Positions 17,796 to 26,487 are shown, counted from the stretch's first letter. The stretch: 64,000 nt of DNA from Pedobacter frigiditerrae (GCF_032678705.1 NZ_JAVTSS010000002.1:1426001-1490000); one strand, 5' to 3'. The notes: generated from the letters alone by a model not told the origin. Made by a program: numbers and translations.

Positions 17796-18551
17796 TTACT
17801 TTCTGCTTCCGAAAATCTGTAATAGATAAATGAAGATGTTGATAAAGTCCAAGTATAACGACAATGCAGCCATTAAAACCAATTTTTTTGTGTCGGCCGC
17901 TGCAATTTGTCCGCCATTTTCCTCAATGCCTAGGCCAATCCTCTTAATTTTTTGAACATCATAGGCCGTTAATGCTGTAAAAATGGCAATTCCCACAAAG
18001 CTTAATATGTAATGTAAAGTAGAGCTTCCAATAATCATATTGATTACAGAGGCAATAATTAGACCTACTAAGCCAACCATTAAAATTGGGCCGAATTTAC
18101 TTAAATCAACATCTGTAGTATAGCCCAAAAACGCCATGATCCCAAAAATACCAGCAGCAGCGATAAAGCAGGTGTAAACTGAAGTAATTTCATATCTAAA
18201 TAGAATAGAACTCATACTGATTCCTAACAAGAAAGAAAATAATAAGAAAGCTCCTAAAATAGTTGCATAAGAAAATCGATTAAGCCCACTTCCCATTGCA
18301 AAAATTAGTCCCAATGGGGCTAAAGTAGCTATCCAGCCTAAAATAGTCATACTGTTTCTTCCAGTAACTTCATCAGTTTTTCTAATATATTGCATCAATT
18401 CTGGACTAGACGCAAAAAGATAAGCTGCTAATGTAGTTATGCCTAAAGCAATAAACATCCAAAGAAATACATTAGCAAAGAATTTCTTGGATACAGAACC
18501 TTCCTGTACAAAAACACTATCACTGTTATAATTATAATTTTGTTGTTCCAT
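17796..18551 (-). CDS. Bax inhibitor-1 family membrane protein
   Basis: A 251-residue, seven-helix membrane protein. The N-terminal 20 residues are polar, then hydrophobic segments alternate with short loops (for example FLWMFIALGITTLAAYLF and LGWIATLAPLGLIFAMGS). The C-terminal half has LTAYDVQKIKR, the family's typical block with its aspartate, and ends in AALSLYLDFINIFIYLLQIF. Family members (YccA/YbhL type) are linked to calcium leak or membrane protease control. It is a single gene with its own 5' region. Confidence 0.92.
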   Translation of the reverse strand: MEQQNYNYNSDSVFVQEGSVSKKFFANVFLWMFIALGITTLAAYLFASSPELMQYIRKTDEVTGRNSMTILGWIATLAPLGLIFAMGSGLNRFSYATILGAFLLFSFLLGISMSSILFRYEITSVYTCFIAAAGIFGIMAFLGYTTDVDLSKFGPILMVGLVGLIIASVINMIIGSSTLHYILSFVGIAIFTALTAYDVQKIKRIGLGIEENGGQIAAADTKKLVLMAALSLYLDFINIFIYLLQIFGSRK

Positions 18552-18586
18552 TTGATTTGTAAATAATTGTATTTAAATATCGTGTT

Positions 18587-19153
18587 TTAATTTAATCTTT
18601 TTGTCAACAGTTCTTCAACTTTTTTGAAAAACTGACGTGGTTTTAACTTGCGCCAATGCAAATCATCCAACTCACCACCAAAGTTAATATAATAGTCGAT
18701 GCTGTTATCCCTAAATTCTTTGATGACGTGTTCGTGGAAGTTTACCCCTGCAATCCATCCTTCTTCTACATCCTGAAACCACTCTTCATAATAACTATCG
18801 TCTGAAGCGTGAAAGTTCAGTACATTTTCTCCTATTAGGATAAATTTATTGATGCCTTCATCTACCATTAACTCCAAAATTTCCCTTTTGAGCATCATGA
18901 TATCATTGTTAATCGCATCATTCCATTCGCCCATTAGCTCTATAATGGCATATTCCTTATCATAGTCTACAAATAATACCTTTATGTAAAGTGTATTAGA
19001 GCCAAAAGTGTCCCATTGCGGGTGGATTAAGAAATTATAAAGCTGCTTATCGTAATAAAACTCAGAGTATTCGGTTTCAAAAAATGGCGAACGGTCGTCT
19101 TCTGCAGCAATGTAATCATCTCTCCATAAGTAAAAAGGCTCAATTTCGTGCAT
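18587..19153 (-). CDS. conserved hypothetical acidic protein
   Basis: A 188-residue soluble protein rich in Asp, Glu, Tyr and Trp, with no signal peptide or membrane segment. It reads like an alpha/beta fold: strands YIKVLFVDYDKEYAIIELM and INKFILIGENVLNF alternate with acidic helices. I do not recognise a family. It is 35 bases upstream of the BI-1 gene on the same strand with no terminator seen, so the two may share a transcript. Confidence 0.6.
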   Translation of the reverse strand: MHEIEPFYLWRDDYIAAEDDRSPFFETEYSEFYYDKQLYNFLIHPQWDTFGSNTLYIKVLFVDYDKEYAIIELMGEWNDAINNDIMMLKREILELMVDEGINKFILIGENVLNFHASDDSYYEEWFQDVEEGWIAGVNFHEHVIKEFRDNSIDYYINFGGELDDLHWRKLKPRQFFKKVEELLTKRLN

Positions 19154-19154
19154 T

Positions 19155-19262
19155 AGGCAAATTTTAGATTTTAGACCCGATAGCTATCGGATGACGATTT
19201 TAGATTTTGTAAAGTTGTATAGATAATGCTAGCGTAAATCGTAAATCTACAATTGTAAATTT
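19155..19262. repeat. heptad repeat with CCGATAGCTATCGG palindrome
   Basis: ATTTTAG words at 19161, 19168 and 19197 lie on either side of the perfect palindrome CCGATAGCTATCGG (19177-19190). GTAAATC words follow at 19234 and 19241. The block fills the spacer between murQ and the hypothetical protein. The CCGATAGCTATCGG core recurs at about 47330. Confidence 0.55.
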
Positions 19263-20073
19263 ATTTACTTGCCTCAACAGCCTTGCGAACGCTTCCGTAT
19301 TTGTTTAATAAATCTGCAGCTTCGTCGTGACCAATATTCAATTCCTTCATCACCATCTGCGTACCTCTATCTACCAGCTTGTGGTTAGTTAACTGCATAT
19401 CAACCATTTTATTGCCTTTAACTCTACCCAATCTAATCATCACAGTTGTGCTCAGCATATTTAAAACCAATTTTTGAGCAGTGCCAGATTTCATTCTTGT
19501 TGAGCCCGTTAAAAACTCAGGACCAACAACTACTTCAACTGGAAAATCAGATTCAGCTACAATTGGTCCGCCATCATTACAAATGATGCAACCTGTTAAA
19601 ACGCCATATTTACGAGCTGTGTTTAATCCGCCAATTACGTAAGGAGTAGTGCCAGAGGCAGCAAGGCCTACTAAACAGTCTTTCTCATTAATTTGATATT
19701 CTTGTAAATCTACCCAAGCTTGTGTTTCATTGTCTTCGGCAAATTCAACAGCTCTCCTAATAGCCGTATCGCCGCCAGCAATAATTCCAACTACAGTGTC
19801 AAAGGATACGCCGAACGTTGGAGGGCATTCAGATGCATCAACCACGCCTAAACGACCACTTGTGCCAGCGCCAATGTAAAAAAGACGACCACCTTTACTC
19901 ATTCTTTCGGCAACGGCCGAAGCTAGTTTTTCTATTTGAGGCAATGCTTTTTCTACGGCTAGTGGAACTAATTTATCTTCGTTGTTGATGTTTGTCAAAA
20001 TCTCTAGAACAGACATTTTATCAATATCATTATACTTAGATTCTTGTTCGGTTATTCTGTTCATGGAAGTCAT
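19261..20073 (-). CDS. murQ: N-acetylmuramic acid 6-phosphate etherase
   Basis: An SIS-domain enzyme of 270 residues. It cleaves the lactyl ether of MurNAc-6-P to give GlcNAc-6-P in cell-wall recycling. The signature FYIGAGTSGRLGVVDASECP lies near residues 65-84, and the second conserved block FLTGSTRMKSGTAQKLVLN near 187. The N-terminus (TEQESKYNDIDKMSVLEIL) is typical. An ATG at 20064 (MNRITEQ) is an equally good start. No anhMurNAc kinase is adjacent. Confidence 0.95.
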   Translation of the reverse strand: MTSMNRITEQESKYNDIDKMSVLEILTNINNEDKLVPLAVEKALPQIEKLASAVAERMSKGGRLFYIGAGTSGRLGVVDASECPPTFGVSFDTVVGIIAGGDTAIRRAVEFAEDNETQAWVDLQEYQINEKDCLVGLAASGTTPYVIGGLNTARKYGVLTGCIICNDGGPIVAESDFPVEVVVGPEFLTGSTRMKSGTAQKLVLNMLSTTVMIRLGRVKGNKMVDMQLTNHKLVDRGTQMVMKELNIGHDEAADLLNKYGSVRKAVEASK

Positions 20074-20233
20074 TTATGTTAAAGTTCGTTAATTTCTCAA
20101 TTAACAGGAAATATTATCAATAAATCCCTGCAATTTTAGAGAGAAGATTACGCCATTGCAAATATTTAGCTTAAAATATTCAAAAAACTAAAATGTTACA
20201 GGTATTGTTATCCGATTAACAGGCTAAAATTCA

Positions 20234-20241
20234 TAACTTTG
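20234..20241 (+). promoter_or_regulatory. candidate -7 box TAACTTTG for the S41 protease gene
   Basis: TAACTTTG matches the Bacteroidota -7 consensus TAnnTTTG and lies 14 bases before the ATG at 20256. A good -33 TTTG at the usual spacing is missing (the nearest ATTG is 26 bases away), so this is a weak call. Confidence 0.35.
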
Positions 20242-20255
20242 CAGGGCGCTACGCA

Positions 20256-21863
20256 ATGAAAAAAAGTACTCGTTTTAATATCCTTATCGCCTTAACCTAT
20301 TCAGTTACCTTAATAGGTGGTATGTTTTTGGGTTATAAATTTTTAAAAGACCAAGGATTTCAGATTAATCGAGATGCTCGTTTAGCAACTACAGAAGCTC
20401 AAAAAGTCGAAGACATTATCCACATCATTAATAAAAATTATGTTGATGATGTAAATGCAGATAGCCTTCATCATCTTCCTATAGATAGTTTGTTGCATCA
20501 ACTAGACCCACATAGCATGTATTTACCTGCAACAAAGGCTTTCGAATTAGAAGAGGCTTTAGAAGGTAATTTTGAGGGAATTGGCGTTGAATATTATATC
20601 CTTAACGATACCTTGCTGGTTACCAATGTACTTAAAGACGGTCCGGCATTTTTTGCTGGAGTTAAGCAGGGCGATAAAATTTTAAGAGTAGATAGTGCTT
20701 ATGTGAGTGGAAAATCTTTACCTCGTTCAGAAATGATAGGTAAGATTAAAGGTAGAAGGGGAACTTCGGTATTGATTTCTTTTTTACGTCCTGGCAATAC
20801 TGTCCCAACTCTATTAAATATCAAAAGAGGAAAGGTTGATGTAAGTAGTATTGATGCAGCTTATATGCTCAATAATGAAACTGCCTATGTTCGTATCAGT
20901 AAATTTGGCGCTAATACGGATAATGATTTCATAGAAACCGTTCGTTCGCTTAAAACCAAGGGGATGAAGAAATTGGTTTTAGATCTAAGGGATAATGGTG
21001 GTGGTTATGTAACTGCTGCAACCGGATTAGCTAATCAATTTTTGCCGGAAAATAAACTGATTGTTTATACAGAAGGTAAACACGAGCCTCGTACAGATTA
21101 TTACACCACAGGTGGAGGTGAGTTTGAACAAGGTAAATTAGCAGTGCTGATAAATGAAAACTCGGCTTCGGCGAGTGAGATTTTCGCAGGGGCGATACAA
21201 GATTTAGATAGGGGAATTATTATTGGTAGGCGTTCTTTCGGGAAGGGTTTGGTACAAGAGCAATTTGCATTTGATGATGGTTCTGCACTAAACCTAACCA
21301 TTGCCAGATATTATACGCCACTGGGTAGAAGTATCCAGAAATCTTACAAAAAAGGTTATGTAGCCTATCAGCATGAGCTGGAAGATAGGTATAAGGATGG
21401 AGAACTAACCGCGATGAATACCAAAACTAGAGATAGCCTTCAGAAAACATTTATTTATACTACGCAAAGCGGAAAAAGAGTTTATGGTGGTGGAGGCATT
21501 CAGCCTGATGTTTATGTGAAGTTAGATACACTAGGTTACAATAAATTTTATGGAACATTGGTGGATAAAAAAGTATTGATAGATTTCGTTTTTGATGTTT
21601 TGGCTGATAGATATACTTCTACTTACTTGGCACAATCGCTTAATACTTTTAGCATAAACGATACAGATTACAAAGATTTACTGAAATACATACAGGCAAA
21701 AAACATCAATATTGATGTGAAACAACTAATCGCATCTAAGCCCTTAATTTATAATGATTTGAAGTTGATGCTTTGCAAATATCATTTAGGTTATGCTGGG
21801 TACTACAAAGCACACAACTTAACGGATAATGTGGTAAAACAGGCTTTGGTTAGTTTGCAATAG
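20256..21863 (+). CDS. S41 family carboxyl-terminal processing protease
   Basis: A 535-residue periplasmic protease of the CtpA/Prc type, held by an N-terminal membrane segment (about residues 8-28). A PDZ domain (residues about 90-170; GIGVEYYILNDTLLVTNVLK) precedes the S41 core. The nucleophile is in NENSASASEIFAG near residue 305 and the general-base lysine in RSFGKGLVQEQF near 330. The C-terminal third is an added helical region of a sort common in Bacteroidota members. It is transcribed divergently from murQ. Confidence 0.93.
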   Translation: MKKSTRFNILIALTYSVTLIGGMFLGYKFLKDQGFQINRDARLATTEAQKVEDIIHIINKNYVDDVNADSLHHLPIDSLLHQLDPHSMYLPATKAFELEEALEGNFEGIGVEYYILNDTLLVTNVLKDGPAFFAGVKQGDKILRVDSAYVSGKSLPRSEMIGKIKGRRGTSVLISFLRPGNTVPTLLNIKRGKVDVSSIDAAYMLNNETAYVRISKFGANTDNDFIETVRSLKTKGMKKLVLDLRDNGGGYVTAATGLANQFLPENKLIVYTEGKHEPRTDYYTTGGGEFEQGKLAVLINENSASASEIFAGAIQDLDRGIIIGRRSFGKGLVQEQFAFDDGSALNLTIARYYTPLGRSIQKSYKKGYVAYQHELEDRYKDGELTAMNTKTRDSLQKTFIYTTQSGKRVYGGGGIQPDVYVKLDTLGYNKFYGTLVDKKVLIDFVFDVLADRYTSTYLAQSLNTFSINDTDYKDLLKYIQAKNINIDVKQLIASKPLIYNDLKLMLCKYHLGYAGYYKAHNLTDNVVKQALVSLQ

Positions 21864-21871
21864 TCGTTTCA

Positions 21872-22034
21872 TGTCATATCGACAGAGCGCAGCGACGAGA
21901 TATCTGTTTGATGGATGATTGCGTTGGCTTTGTTTTCACAATAAGCGATACGCGAGTGCTCAAGAGGGTTGGGGATTTAGCTTCGCTGAGCACTTTGTGG
22001 TTCTCAATCGCGAAAAGCTCATTTCGAAATGACG
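21872..22034. repeat. palindromic repeat, GTCAT...ATGAC ends
   Basis: The left end GTCATATCGACAGAGCGCAG with GAGATATCTG, and the right end (22001-22034), identical over 34 bases to the element after thrC. Between the ends is GATTTAGCTTCGCTGAG, which also occurs at 22784-22800. It lies between the convergent S41 and GNAT genes. Confidence 0.65.
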
Positions 22035-22052
22035 GCAGGATCGAAGTAAGTT

Positions 22053-22092
22053 TGCTCAAGACTTCTCACTAACGACTCCCGACTCCTTCTCA
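22053..22092. repeat. heptad repeat, GACT words
   Basis: GACTTCT, CACTAAC, GACTCCC and GACTCCT start at 22060, 22067, 22074 and 22081, exactly seven apart, and run into the stop codon of the GNAT gene. The words belong to the same GACT/AGTC family as the element at 3247. Confidence 0.6.
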
Positions 22093-22608
22093 AACCTCTA
22101 TCTCAAAAAGATTCAAGGCAATCCCTTCATAATGTTTTGGCAATCCGCTATCGGCTCCTATCTTAATACTACCAACATGGTTAAAACCGCAATTGGTGTA
22201 ATGGATAAATAGTTTTTCATTATCTGCCCAAGTATCTAATCTTACAAATTGAAGTTGCTGGTTTTTAGCATAAGCCTTTGCCCAATTGGTAATGATATTT
22301 ACAAAACCATGCCCCCTAAAATTTGGATGGGTAACAATGCGATGAAGATAGATAGCCAAGTCTTTGTCTTTCTCTTCCCAAATTTGTGGGTCGTTAAAGG
22401 TAACTAGGAACACACAAGCTACTTTTCCGTCGACTAATATTTTATATTGTCTTTGCTCCGAGATCTCATTTTTGATTAGCTCAACATCAAATCCTTGCCA
22501 GTGCTTATCAGAGACCTTTTTCTGGTGAGCCACAGCCATATCATAAAACTCAAATATGGTAGTTAAATCTTCAGCTGTGCTGTTTACAATTTCTAGGTGA
22601 TTTTGCAT
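22090..22608 (-). CDS. GNAT family N-acetyltransferase
   Basis: A 172-residue acetyltransferase. The acetyl-CoA-binding block is LHRIVTHPNFRGHGFVNIIT (R-G-x-G-F form), and the later FIHYTNCGFNHVGSI is the usual C-terminal strand-helix turn. VACVFLVTFNDPQIW is the beta-4 strand area. The substrate is unknown. Its 3' end runs into a heptad repeat and its 5' side into a long repeat-rich spacer. Confidence 0.85.
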   Translation of the reverse strand: MQNHLEIVNSTAEDLTTIFEFYDMAVAHQKKVSDKHWQGFDVELIKNEISEQRQYKILVDGKVACVFLVTFNDPQIWEEKDKDLAIYLHRIVTHPNFRGHGFVNIITNWAKAYAKNQQLQFVRLDTWADNEKLFIHYTNCGFNHVGSIKIGADSGLPKHYEGIALNLFEIEV

Positions 22609-22639
22609 GGTACAGAATGATTGGAATACTGCCTTTGTT

Positions 22640-22803
22640 ATTTAAACCCTGCCTGCGGCAGGCAGGCTGATGGTAGTGAACACGATCCCGATTTTTCATC
22701 GGGAGAAGTAAAACGAACAGCAGGACTGCAATTTACCATGAAAAACTAACTTTCGTTTTCAAAAACAGAAGTTCTTAGGTTAGAGATTTAGCTTCGCTGA
22801 GGC
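22640..22803. repeat. composite repeat with CCTGCCTGCGGCAGGCAGG palindrome
   Basis: CCTGCCTGCGGCAGGCAGG (about 22649-22667) is a perfect palindrome. TCCCGATTTTTCATCGGGA (22684-22702) is a second hairpin, followed by AACAGCAGGACTGC and, at 22784, GATTTAGCTTCGCTGAG shared with 21974. No gene is supported here. Confidence 0.5.
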
Positions 22804-22805
22804 TT

Positions 22806-22905
22806 TTTCGACTCACTACTTCGGACTTTACTGACTTTCGGACTTTTCCGACTATCTTTTGCTCCTAGCCCAATGAACTAATGAGCAAATGACCAATGAA
22901 CTATT
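22806..22905. repeat. loosely heptad-phased repeats, GACT then AATGA words
   Basis: GACT words at 22810, 22824, 22833, 22841 and 22850 are spaced 8-14 bases apart. ATGAnC words at 22873, 22881, 22889 and 22896 are spaced 8, 8 and 7. It resembles the regular heptad elements but with drifted phase. It ends at the stop of der. Confidence 0.4.
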
Positions 22906-24202
22906 TTTGTCTAAAATAAATTTGTATCGGTACGCCAGAAAAATCGAAATGCTCACGCAATTTATTCTCTATGAAACGCTTATAAGGCTCTTTAATATAT
23001 TGAGGCAGGTTACAGAAAAATGCAAACATTGGAGAGGTTGCGTTGATTTGAGTAACATATTTTACCTTAATGTATTTTCCTTTTAACGCAGGTGGTGGAT
23101 AGTTTTCGATAATCGGAAGCATCACATCGTTCAACTTAGAAGTTGGGATTTTCTTGCTACGGTTTTTATGAACTTCTAAAGCCGTTTCTATCGTTTTGAA
23201 AATACGTTGTTTGTTTAAAACCGAGATAAATACAATCGGCACATCTGTAAACGGTTGTAATTTAGTGCGGATTTGGTCTTCAAATTCTTTAATGGTTTTA
23301 TTGTTCTTCTCAATTAAATCCCATTTGTTAACCAAAATCACGATACCTTTTTTGTTCTTCTCGGCAAGGTGGAAAATGTTTACATCTTGAGACTCTAAAC
23401 CATCTTCCGCATCAATCATCAGCATTACAACATCAGCTTCTTCTAAAGCTTTGATGGTACGCATAACCGAATAAAATTCGATGTTCTCTTTTACCTTCGT
23501 TTTTTTACGCAAACCAGCAGTGTCAATGAACATGAATTCGTGACCAAACTGATTGTAGTGAATATGGATTGAATCGCGGGTTGTACCAGCGATTGGAGTT
23601 ACGATATTACGGTCTTTGCCAATTAAAGCGTTAATTAATGAAGATTTACCAACGTTAGGGCGGCCAACAATAGTGATTTTAGGTAAAGCGTTTTCTTCTT
23701 CAACTACATCTTCAAAGTGAGTGATGATTTGATCTAACAATTCTCCCGTTCCAGAACCTGTCATAGAAGAGATGGTGTAAATTTCACCTAAACCAAAACC
23801 GTAAAATACAGTTGCATCATTTTCTAATTGATGATTATCAACTTTGTTTACCACAACAAATACAGGTTTTTTACTTCGACGTAAAAGTGAAGCAATTTCA
23901 TCATCTAAATCTGTAATGCCTGTAGTTACATCAACCATGAATACCAATACAGTTGCTTCTTCAATGGCAATTACAACCTGCTCGCGAATGGCAGCTTCAA
24001 AAACATCTTCAGAATTGGCTACATAACCACCAGTATCAATAACGGTAAATTCCTTGTCAGTCCACTCTGCTTTACCATAATGTCTGTCGCGAGTTACACC
24101 GCTAAAATCATCTACAATAGCTTTGCGACTTTCTGTTAAGCGGTTAAAAAGGGTAGATTTGCCTACGTTTGGTCTTCCGACAATTGCGATAATATTGCTC
24201 AT
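22901..24202 (-). CDS. der: ribosome-associated GTPase Der
   Basis: An EngA/Der protein of 433 residues with two tandem GTPase domains, needed for 50S subunit assembly. P-loop one GRPNVGKSTLFN is at residues 8-19 with DTGGY and NKVD. P-loop two GRPNVGKSSLIN is near 180 with DTAGLRKK and NKWD. The C-terminal KH-like domain (from about 350) ends PIQIYFRQK. Length is typical. Era lies directly upstream on the same strand, separated by about 300 repeat-rich bases, so a separate transcript is likely. Confidence 0.97.
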   Translation of the reverse strand: MSNIIAIVGRPNVGKSTLFNRLTESRKAIVDDFSGVTRDRHYGKAEWTDKEFTVIDTGGYVANSEDVFEAAIREQVVIAIEEATVLVFMVDVTTGITDLDDEIASLLRRSKKPVFVVVNKVDNHQLENDATVFYGFGLGEIYTISSMTGSGTGELLDQIITHFEDVVEEENALPKITIVGRPNVGKSSLINALIGKDRNIVTPIAGTTRDSIHIHYNQFGHEFMFIDTAGLRKKTKVKENIEFYSVMRTIKALEEADVVMLMIDAEDGLESQDVNIFHLAEKNKKGIVILVNKWDLIEKNNKTIKEFEDQIRTKLQPFTDVPIVFISVLNKQRIFKTIETALEVHKNRSKKIPTSKLNDVMLPIIENYPPPALKGKYIKVKYVTQINATSPMFAFFCNLPQYIKEPYKRFIENKLREHFDFSGVPIQIYFRQK

Positions 24203-24204
24203 GG

Positions 24205-24310
24205 TGTTATTGTTTTGTGATGTTGGTTGATGGTTGATAGACCATGGCTTATAGTTTGGATGCTTACGTATTTACGCATACATCTTGGCTACTAACCATC
24301 AGCTATTGTA
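24205..24310. repeat. heptad-like repeat, TTGATGG / CCATCAA words
   Basis: TTGATGG and TTGATAG follow one another seven bases apart near 24229-24241, with ACCATGG next. The opposite side has CTAACCATCAGC near 24293. The palindrome is imperfect. It lies just upstream of the der start codon. Confidence 0.4.
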
Positions 24311-24460
24311 TACCCGCCAATAGTAACTCTCTTTGTTTTAAAGTATTAACCCTTTTAAAAGGAGTGCAAAGGTACGGTTTATTATTGGAAGAATAAATTC
24401 TAATTCGTTTTGAGTTTTTTGAACTATTCAATGGCTTAGTATTGCATTCAAGTAAACGAC

Positions 24461-24496
24461 CTGACAATTAACTATGAACCATTGACCATTAACCTT
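24461..24496. repeat. heptad repeat, CCATTnA words
   Basis: CAATTAA, CTATGAA, CCATTGA and CCATTAA start at 24465, 24472, 24479 and 24486, exactly seven apart, directly after the era gene (transcription sense). The 24311-24460 remainder of the spacer shows nothing clear. Confidence 0.6.
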
Positions 24497-24498
24497 TT

Positions 24499-25389
24499 CT
24501 AGCTATCGTAGCCGAAACTCTTCAAATAATTCTTTTTACTTCTCCAGTCTGGTATAACCTTAACGAAAGTTTCCAAGAATACCTTGCTCTCTAAAAACGC
24601 TTCGATGTCTTTTCTGGCTTCCATACCCACTTTTTTCAGCATTGCTCCACCAGTACCAATTAATATGTTCTTTTGCGAATCTCGCTCTACTATAATTTCT
24701 GCAGTGATGCGAACCATTGGTCCGCCTTTACTTTCTTCTTCTTTAAAAGCAGTTACGATTACTTCTGTGCTATAAGGAATTTCCTTTTTGTAGTTAAAGA
24801 AGATTTTCTCACGAATAATCTCAGAAACGAAGAAACGTTGACTGCGGTCTGTTAATTCTTCTTTATCATAATATGCCGGGTGTTCTGGGATGTTCTCCAA
24901 AATCATTGGCAATATGCCCTCTAAATTATATTTATGCAGGGCAGAAATAGCGTAGATATGTTTAGGGTTTAATTTCTCTTGCCAGTAAGCAAACTTCTCA
25001 TCTACTTGTTCTTGTGTGGCGTTGTCAATTTTATTTAATAACACAACCATAGGGATGGTGGTATTGATGATTTTTTCTAGTACATCATTCTCGTCATGTT
25101 TCTCGTGAATGTCTGTTACAAAAAGAATTAAATCTGCATCACTAAGTGCTCCACTTACGGCGCTCATCATCGAATCTTGCAATCCGTAAAGCGGTTTTAT
25201 GATGCCGGGCGTGTCTGAAAATACAATTTGAAACTCATCTTCGTTCACAATTCCTAAAATTCGGTGACGAGTGGTTTGCGCTTTTGGTGTAATGATAGAA
25301 AGCTTTTCACCCACTAGGGCATTCATTAGGGTAGATTTACCAACATTTGGCTTCCCGATGATACTTACAAAACCAGCTTTATGTGACAT
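24499..25389 (-). CDS. era: GTPase Era
   Basis: Era, 296 residues from the ATG at 25389 (MSHKAGFVSI), binds 16S rRNA and helps 30S assembly. The P-loop is GKPNVGKSTLMN, G2 TTRHR, G3 DTPG, G4 NKID and the C-terminal KH domain holds GTGGAMLKKVGMEARKDIE. An in-frame start 11 codons upstream (MQNKFIS) adds residues absent from the family norm, so I prefer 25389. Its 5' region overlaps the promoter of the tRNA cluster on the other strand. Confidence 0.96.
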   Translation of the reverse strand: MSHKAGFVSIIGKPNVGKSTLMNALVGEKLSIITPKAQTTRHRILGIVNEDEFQIVFSDTPGIIKPLYGLQDSMMSAVSGALSDADLILFVTDIHEKHDENDVLEKIINTTIPMVVLLNKIDNATQEQVDEKFAYWQEKLNPKHIYAISALHKYNLEGILPMILENIPEHPAYYDKEELTDRSQRFFVSEIIREKIFFNYKKEIPYSTEVIVTAFKEEESKGGPMVRITAEIIVERDSQKNILIGTGGAMLKKVGMEARKDIEAFLESKVFLETFVKVIPDWRSKKNYLKSFGYDS

Positions 25390-25410
25390 AGAAATATTTT
25401 TTGAAATAAA

Positions 25411-25442
25411 TTTGTTCTGCAAAGAAACGAATTATATCTTTG
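25411..25442 (+). promoter_or_regulatory. promoter of the tRNA cluster
   Basis: TTTG at 25411-25414 and TATCTTTG at 25435-25442 are separated by 20 bases. This matches the Bacteroidota consensus TTTG-N19/20-TAnnTTTG in every fixed position. It points at the tRNA genes starting at 25502. Confidence 0.7.
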
Positions 25443-25501
25443 CATTCCAATTCGGAACAAGGGCAGGAACATTTGCAAATTGGCTTTCGAATTGTATAGC
25501 G

Positions 25502-25574
<73 letters not shown>

Positions 25575-25590
25575 CCTTTTTAAGGTTTGG

Positions 25591-25646
25591 AGTTTGGAGT
25601 AAAAAGTTGTGAGTTAGCTCACTACTCAACACTCTCAACTCAAAAC
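25591..25646. repeat. heptad-phased palindrome, AGTTnnG words, tRNA spacer copy 1
   Basis: AGTTTGG, AGTAAAA, AGTTGTG and AGTTAGC at 25591, 25598, 25605 and 25612. Then TCACTAC, TCAACAC, TCTCAAC and TCAAAAC at 25619, 25626, 25633 and 25640: eight words in exact seven-base phase forming an imperfect hairpin between tRNA-Met and tRNA-Glu. Confidence 0.75.
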
Positions 25647-25656
25647 TGATAAAAAT

Positions 25657-25728
25657 GGCCCGTTCGTCTAGGGGTGAGGACGCCAGATTTTCATTCTGGA
25701 AACAGGGGTTCGATTCCCCTACGGGCTA
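25657..25728 (+). tRNA. tRNA-Glu (TTC), copy 1
   Basis: Acceptor GGCCCGT/ACGGGCT, anticodon stem CCAGA/TCTGG with loop TTTTCAT (anticodon TTC), T-arm AGGGG-TTCGATT-CCCCT. No encoded CCA. It differs from copy 2 by a T7-A66 pair in place of C7-G66. Confidence 0.94.
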
Positions 25729-25730
25729 CG

Positions 25731-25769
25731 AAACCGCTTTACAAATAAAAGTTGAGCGGTTTTTTTATC
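25731..25769 (+). terminator. terminator after tRNA-Glu copy 1
   Basis: AAACCGCTTT pairs with AAAGTTGAGCGGTTT across an AT-rich loop and is followed by a T run. Confidence 0.65.
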
Positions 25770-25827
25770 AATACCAAAGTTGATGTGTAAGGTTTTATGA
25801 CTTACAAGTTTAACATCGACAAAATAG

Positions 25828-25900
<73 letters not shown>

Positions 25901-25916
25901 CCTTTTTAAGGTTTGG

Positions 25917-25972
25917 AGTTTAGAGTAAAAAGTTGTGAGTTAGCTCACTACTCAAAACTCTCAACTCAAAAC
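25917..25972. repeat. heptad-phased palindrome, tRNA spacer copy 2
   Basis: A near-identical copy of the spacer element at 25591, with single-base changes (AGTTTAG for AGTTTGG; TCAAAAC for TCAACAC). The seven-base phase is intact, so it was copied with the tRNA genes. Confidence 0.75.
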
Positions 25973-25981
25973 TGATAAAAT

Positions 25982-26053
25982 GGCCCGCTCGTCTACCGGT
26001 TAGGACGCCAGATTTTCATTCTGGAAATAGGGGTTCGATTCCCCTGCGGGCTA
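25982..26053 (+). tRNA. tRNA-Glu (TTC), copy 2
   Basis: Acceptor GGCCCGC/GCGGGCT, same anticodon arm as copy 1, with changes in the D-arm. The C7-G66 pair shows a double, compensated change against copy 1. The accessory island begins right after this gene. Confidence 0.94.
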
Positions 26054-26063
26054 CAGGAAGAAC

Positions 26064-26107
26064 AAAAAGTTGGTTTAAGGCGATACCGCTGGACACCAAC
26101 TTTTTTT
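26064..26107 (+). terminator. terminator after tRNA-Glu copy 2
   Basis: AAAAAGTTGGT (26064-26074) pairs with ACCAACTTTTT (26095 on), followed by more T. The loop holds the first CGATACC of the 26081-26122 repeat. Confidence 0.65.
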
Positions 26108-26122
26108 CGTTTAACGGTATCG
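26081..26122. repeat. imperfect direct repeat A at island edge
   Basis: CGATACCGCTGGACACCAAC at the left and CGGTATCG at the right are inverted ends. The whole block recurs, at roughly 80% identity by eye, at 27185-27224. The two copies flank the zinc-ribbon and J-domain genes. A possible attachment site. Confidence 0.5.
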
Positions 26123-26292
26123 TTCGGTATCGTGGCTGTCAGGAGTTTTGCTTCCCCTATATTTACCCCTCTTTCATCTTGTGCTATTTTCATCACATCA
26201 AATTTCTTATGATTTGATAGCAATTCTTTGTTTATATCTATAATTATATATCTTTAAAACACAATATCAAATGTTTATGATATAGAAGAGGT

Positions 26293-26487
26293 ATGGCAAC
26301 ATGTTATCAGTGTGGTAATTCTAACGCAAATTATCGAAGAGAGGTTTATACTGGTCAATCTAGAAGAACAAACTATGGCAGGACCATAACTTTTGGGACA
26401 AGCACCCATTTTGGTCTTAGATCTGTTTGTTATAAATGTGCCAAGCATATAGATTGGTATGGCAATGCTAAAGTGGTTTTTTGGTAA
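26293..26487 (+). CDS. small zinc-ribbon protein
   Basis: A 64-residue protein with two CxxC pairs, C4-C7 (CYQC) and C46-C49 (CYKC), joined by a polar, Arg/Thr-rich loop. This is a zinc ribbon that may bind nucleic acid or protein. It starts 41 bases before the J-domain gene on the same strand. Zinc-ribbon/J-domain pairs are reminiscent of the separate modules of DnaJ, which carries both in one chain, but this is an inference from neighbourhood. Confidence 0.7.
   Translation: MATCYQCGNSNANYRREVYTGQSRRTNYGRTITFGTSTHFGLRSVCYKCAKHIDWYGNAKVVFW

Noticed and set aside
25993..26223. Minus-strand open frame of 76 codons running through tRNA-Glu copy 2
   Set aside because: It reads the antisense of the tRNA and a terminator; such frames are a known annotation artefact. 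Part of it (MKIAQDERG onwards) might be an integrase relic, but nothing supports that.
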